The notes beneath the pieces are model-generated. The model searched no databases. It was not told the origin of the DNA and worked only from the letters and a program-made list of their open reading frames with translations. Of a stretch of DNA of 64,000 nt, positions 63,796-64,000 are shown in pieces. The position numbers and the translations under genes were made by a program. The stretch is from Ahaetulla prasina. Taxonomy: Eukaryota > Chordata > Lepidosauria > Squamata > Colubridae. Position 1 is the stretch's first letter. The number at the start of each line of letters is the position of its first letter. Location of the stretch: contig NC_080548.1 in assembly GCF_028640845.1 (NCBI RefSeq), forward strand, positions 10,665,814-10,729,813. The letters are read 5' to 3'.

Positions 63796-64000
63796 GTCGA
63801 ATGACTAGCCTTGTGGTGCAACCAAAACAATCTGGAACTGAACACACTCAAAACCGTAGAAATGGTGGTAGACTTTAGGAGAAACCCTTCCATACTTCCA
63901 CCTCTCACAATACTAGACAACACAGTATCAACAGTAGAAAACTTTAAATTTCTAGGTTTTATCATATCACAAGATCTAAAATGGACAGTAACATCAAAAA
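63796..64000 (+). mobile_element. LINE RT fragment running off the window
   Basis: Open frame from 63805 to the window end: LALWCNQNNLELNTLKTVEM, VVDFRRNPSILPPL, VENFKFLGFIISQDLKW. This is the 'LN--KT-EMVVDFRR ... FKFLG--IS-DL-W' segment just after the catalytic box of CR1/L2/Rex1-type RTs. Continues beyond 64000. Confidence 0.75.

Overview
This window is repeat-dense intergenic or intronic DNA from a squamate reptile, most likely an advanced snake. Four signs point there: Bov-B-tailed Sauria SINEs; a Bov-B (RTE) LINE end; CR1, L2-like and L1 LINEs together; and many copies of a LINE 3' tail fused to (AGAAT)n pentanucleotide microsatellites, a pattern described for snakes as microsatellite seeding by CR1-L3 LINEs. 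I find no convincing host protein-coding exon, rRNA or free tRNA gene. Almost every recognisable coding stretch belongs to a transposable element.

Layout. 0.8-1.6 kb: a Sauria SINE split by a LINE tail, then (ATT)n. 4.5-8.5 kb: a nearly full-length L2/CR1-group LINE (endonuclease plus reverse transcriptase, two frameshifts) that appears to sit inside a tandem array of LINE-tail/microsatellite units. 9-17 kb: foldback and hAT-type MITEs, a LINE carboxyl end with a 49-base hairpin, CR1 fragments, an R4/Dong-like fragment and a 240-bp purine tract. 18.05-24.07 kb: a complete Ty3/Gypsy chromovirus with 570/569-bp LTRs, a 5-bp target duplication, a self-complementary primer-binding site and a terminal chromodomain. 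Its reading frames are broken, and a 545-bp tandem duplication spans the gag/protease junction. 26.5-30.8 kb: a reversed L2-type fragment, a Bov-B end split by another LINE, and a 1.2-kb hAT element inside CR1. 33.4-36.2 kb: nested MITE, CR1 and SINE. 36.8-51 kb: scattered hAT-type MITEs, SINEs and CR1, including one MITE inserted into its own family. 53.0-55.77 kb: an L1 fragment (minus strand) interrupted by an ORF1-only, HAL1-like L1 derivative. 55.8-64 kb: Tc1/mariner-type MITEs, CR1, a DNA transposon with minisatellite-like repeats, a Penelope-like inverted pair, another Sauria SINE, a longer LINE end, and an RT fragment running off the window.

How they relate. Insertions with readable target duplications give a relative history: CR1 in MITE, Sauria SINE in CR1, hAT in CR1, LINE in Bov-B, L1 derivative in L1, Gypsy in a Penelope-like repeat. 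The non-autonomous elements need trans-acting partners (hAT or Tc1/mariner transposases; Bov-B, L2/CR1 or L1 machinery). Only LINE and Gypsy remnants encode any enzymes here, and none is intact as written. Differences between the two units of the Gypsy duplication are mostly single-base indels, so some frameshifts may be sequencing errors. Family names rest on recognition by eye; no database search was run.
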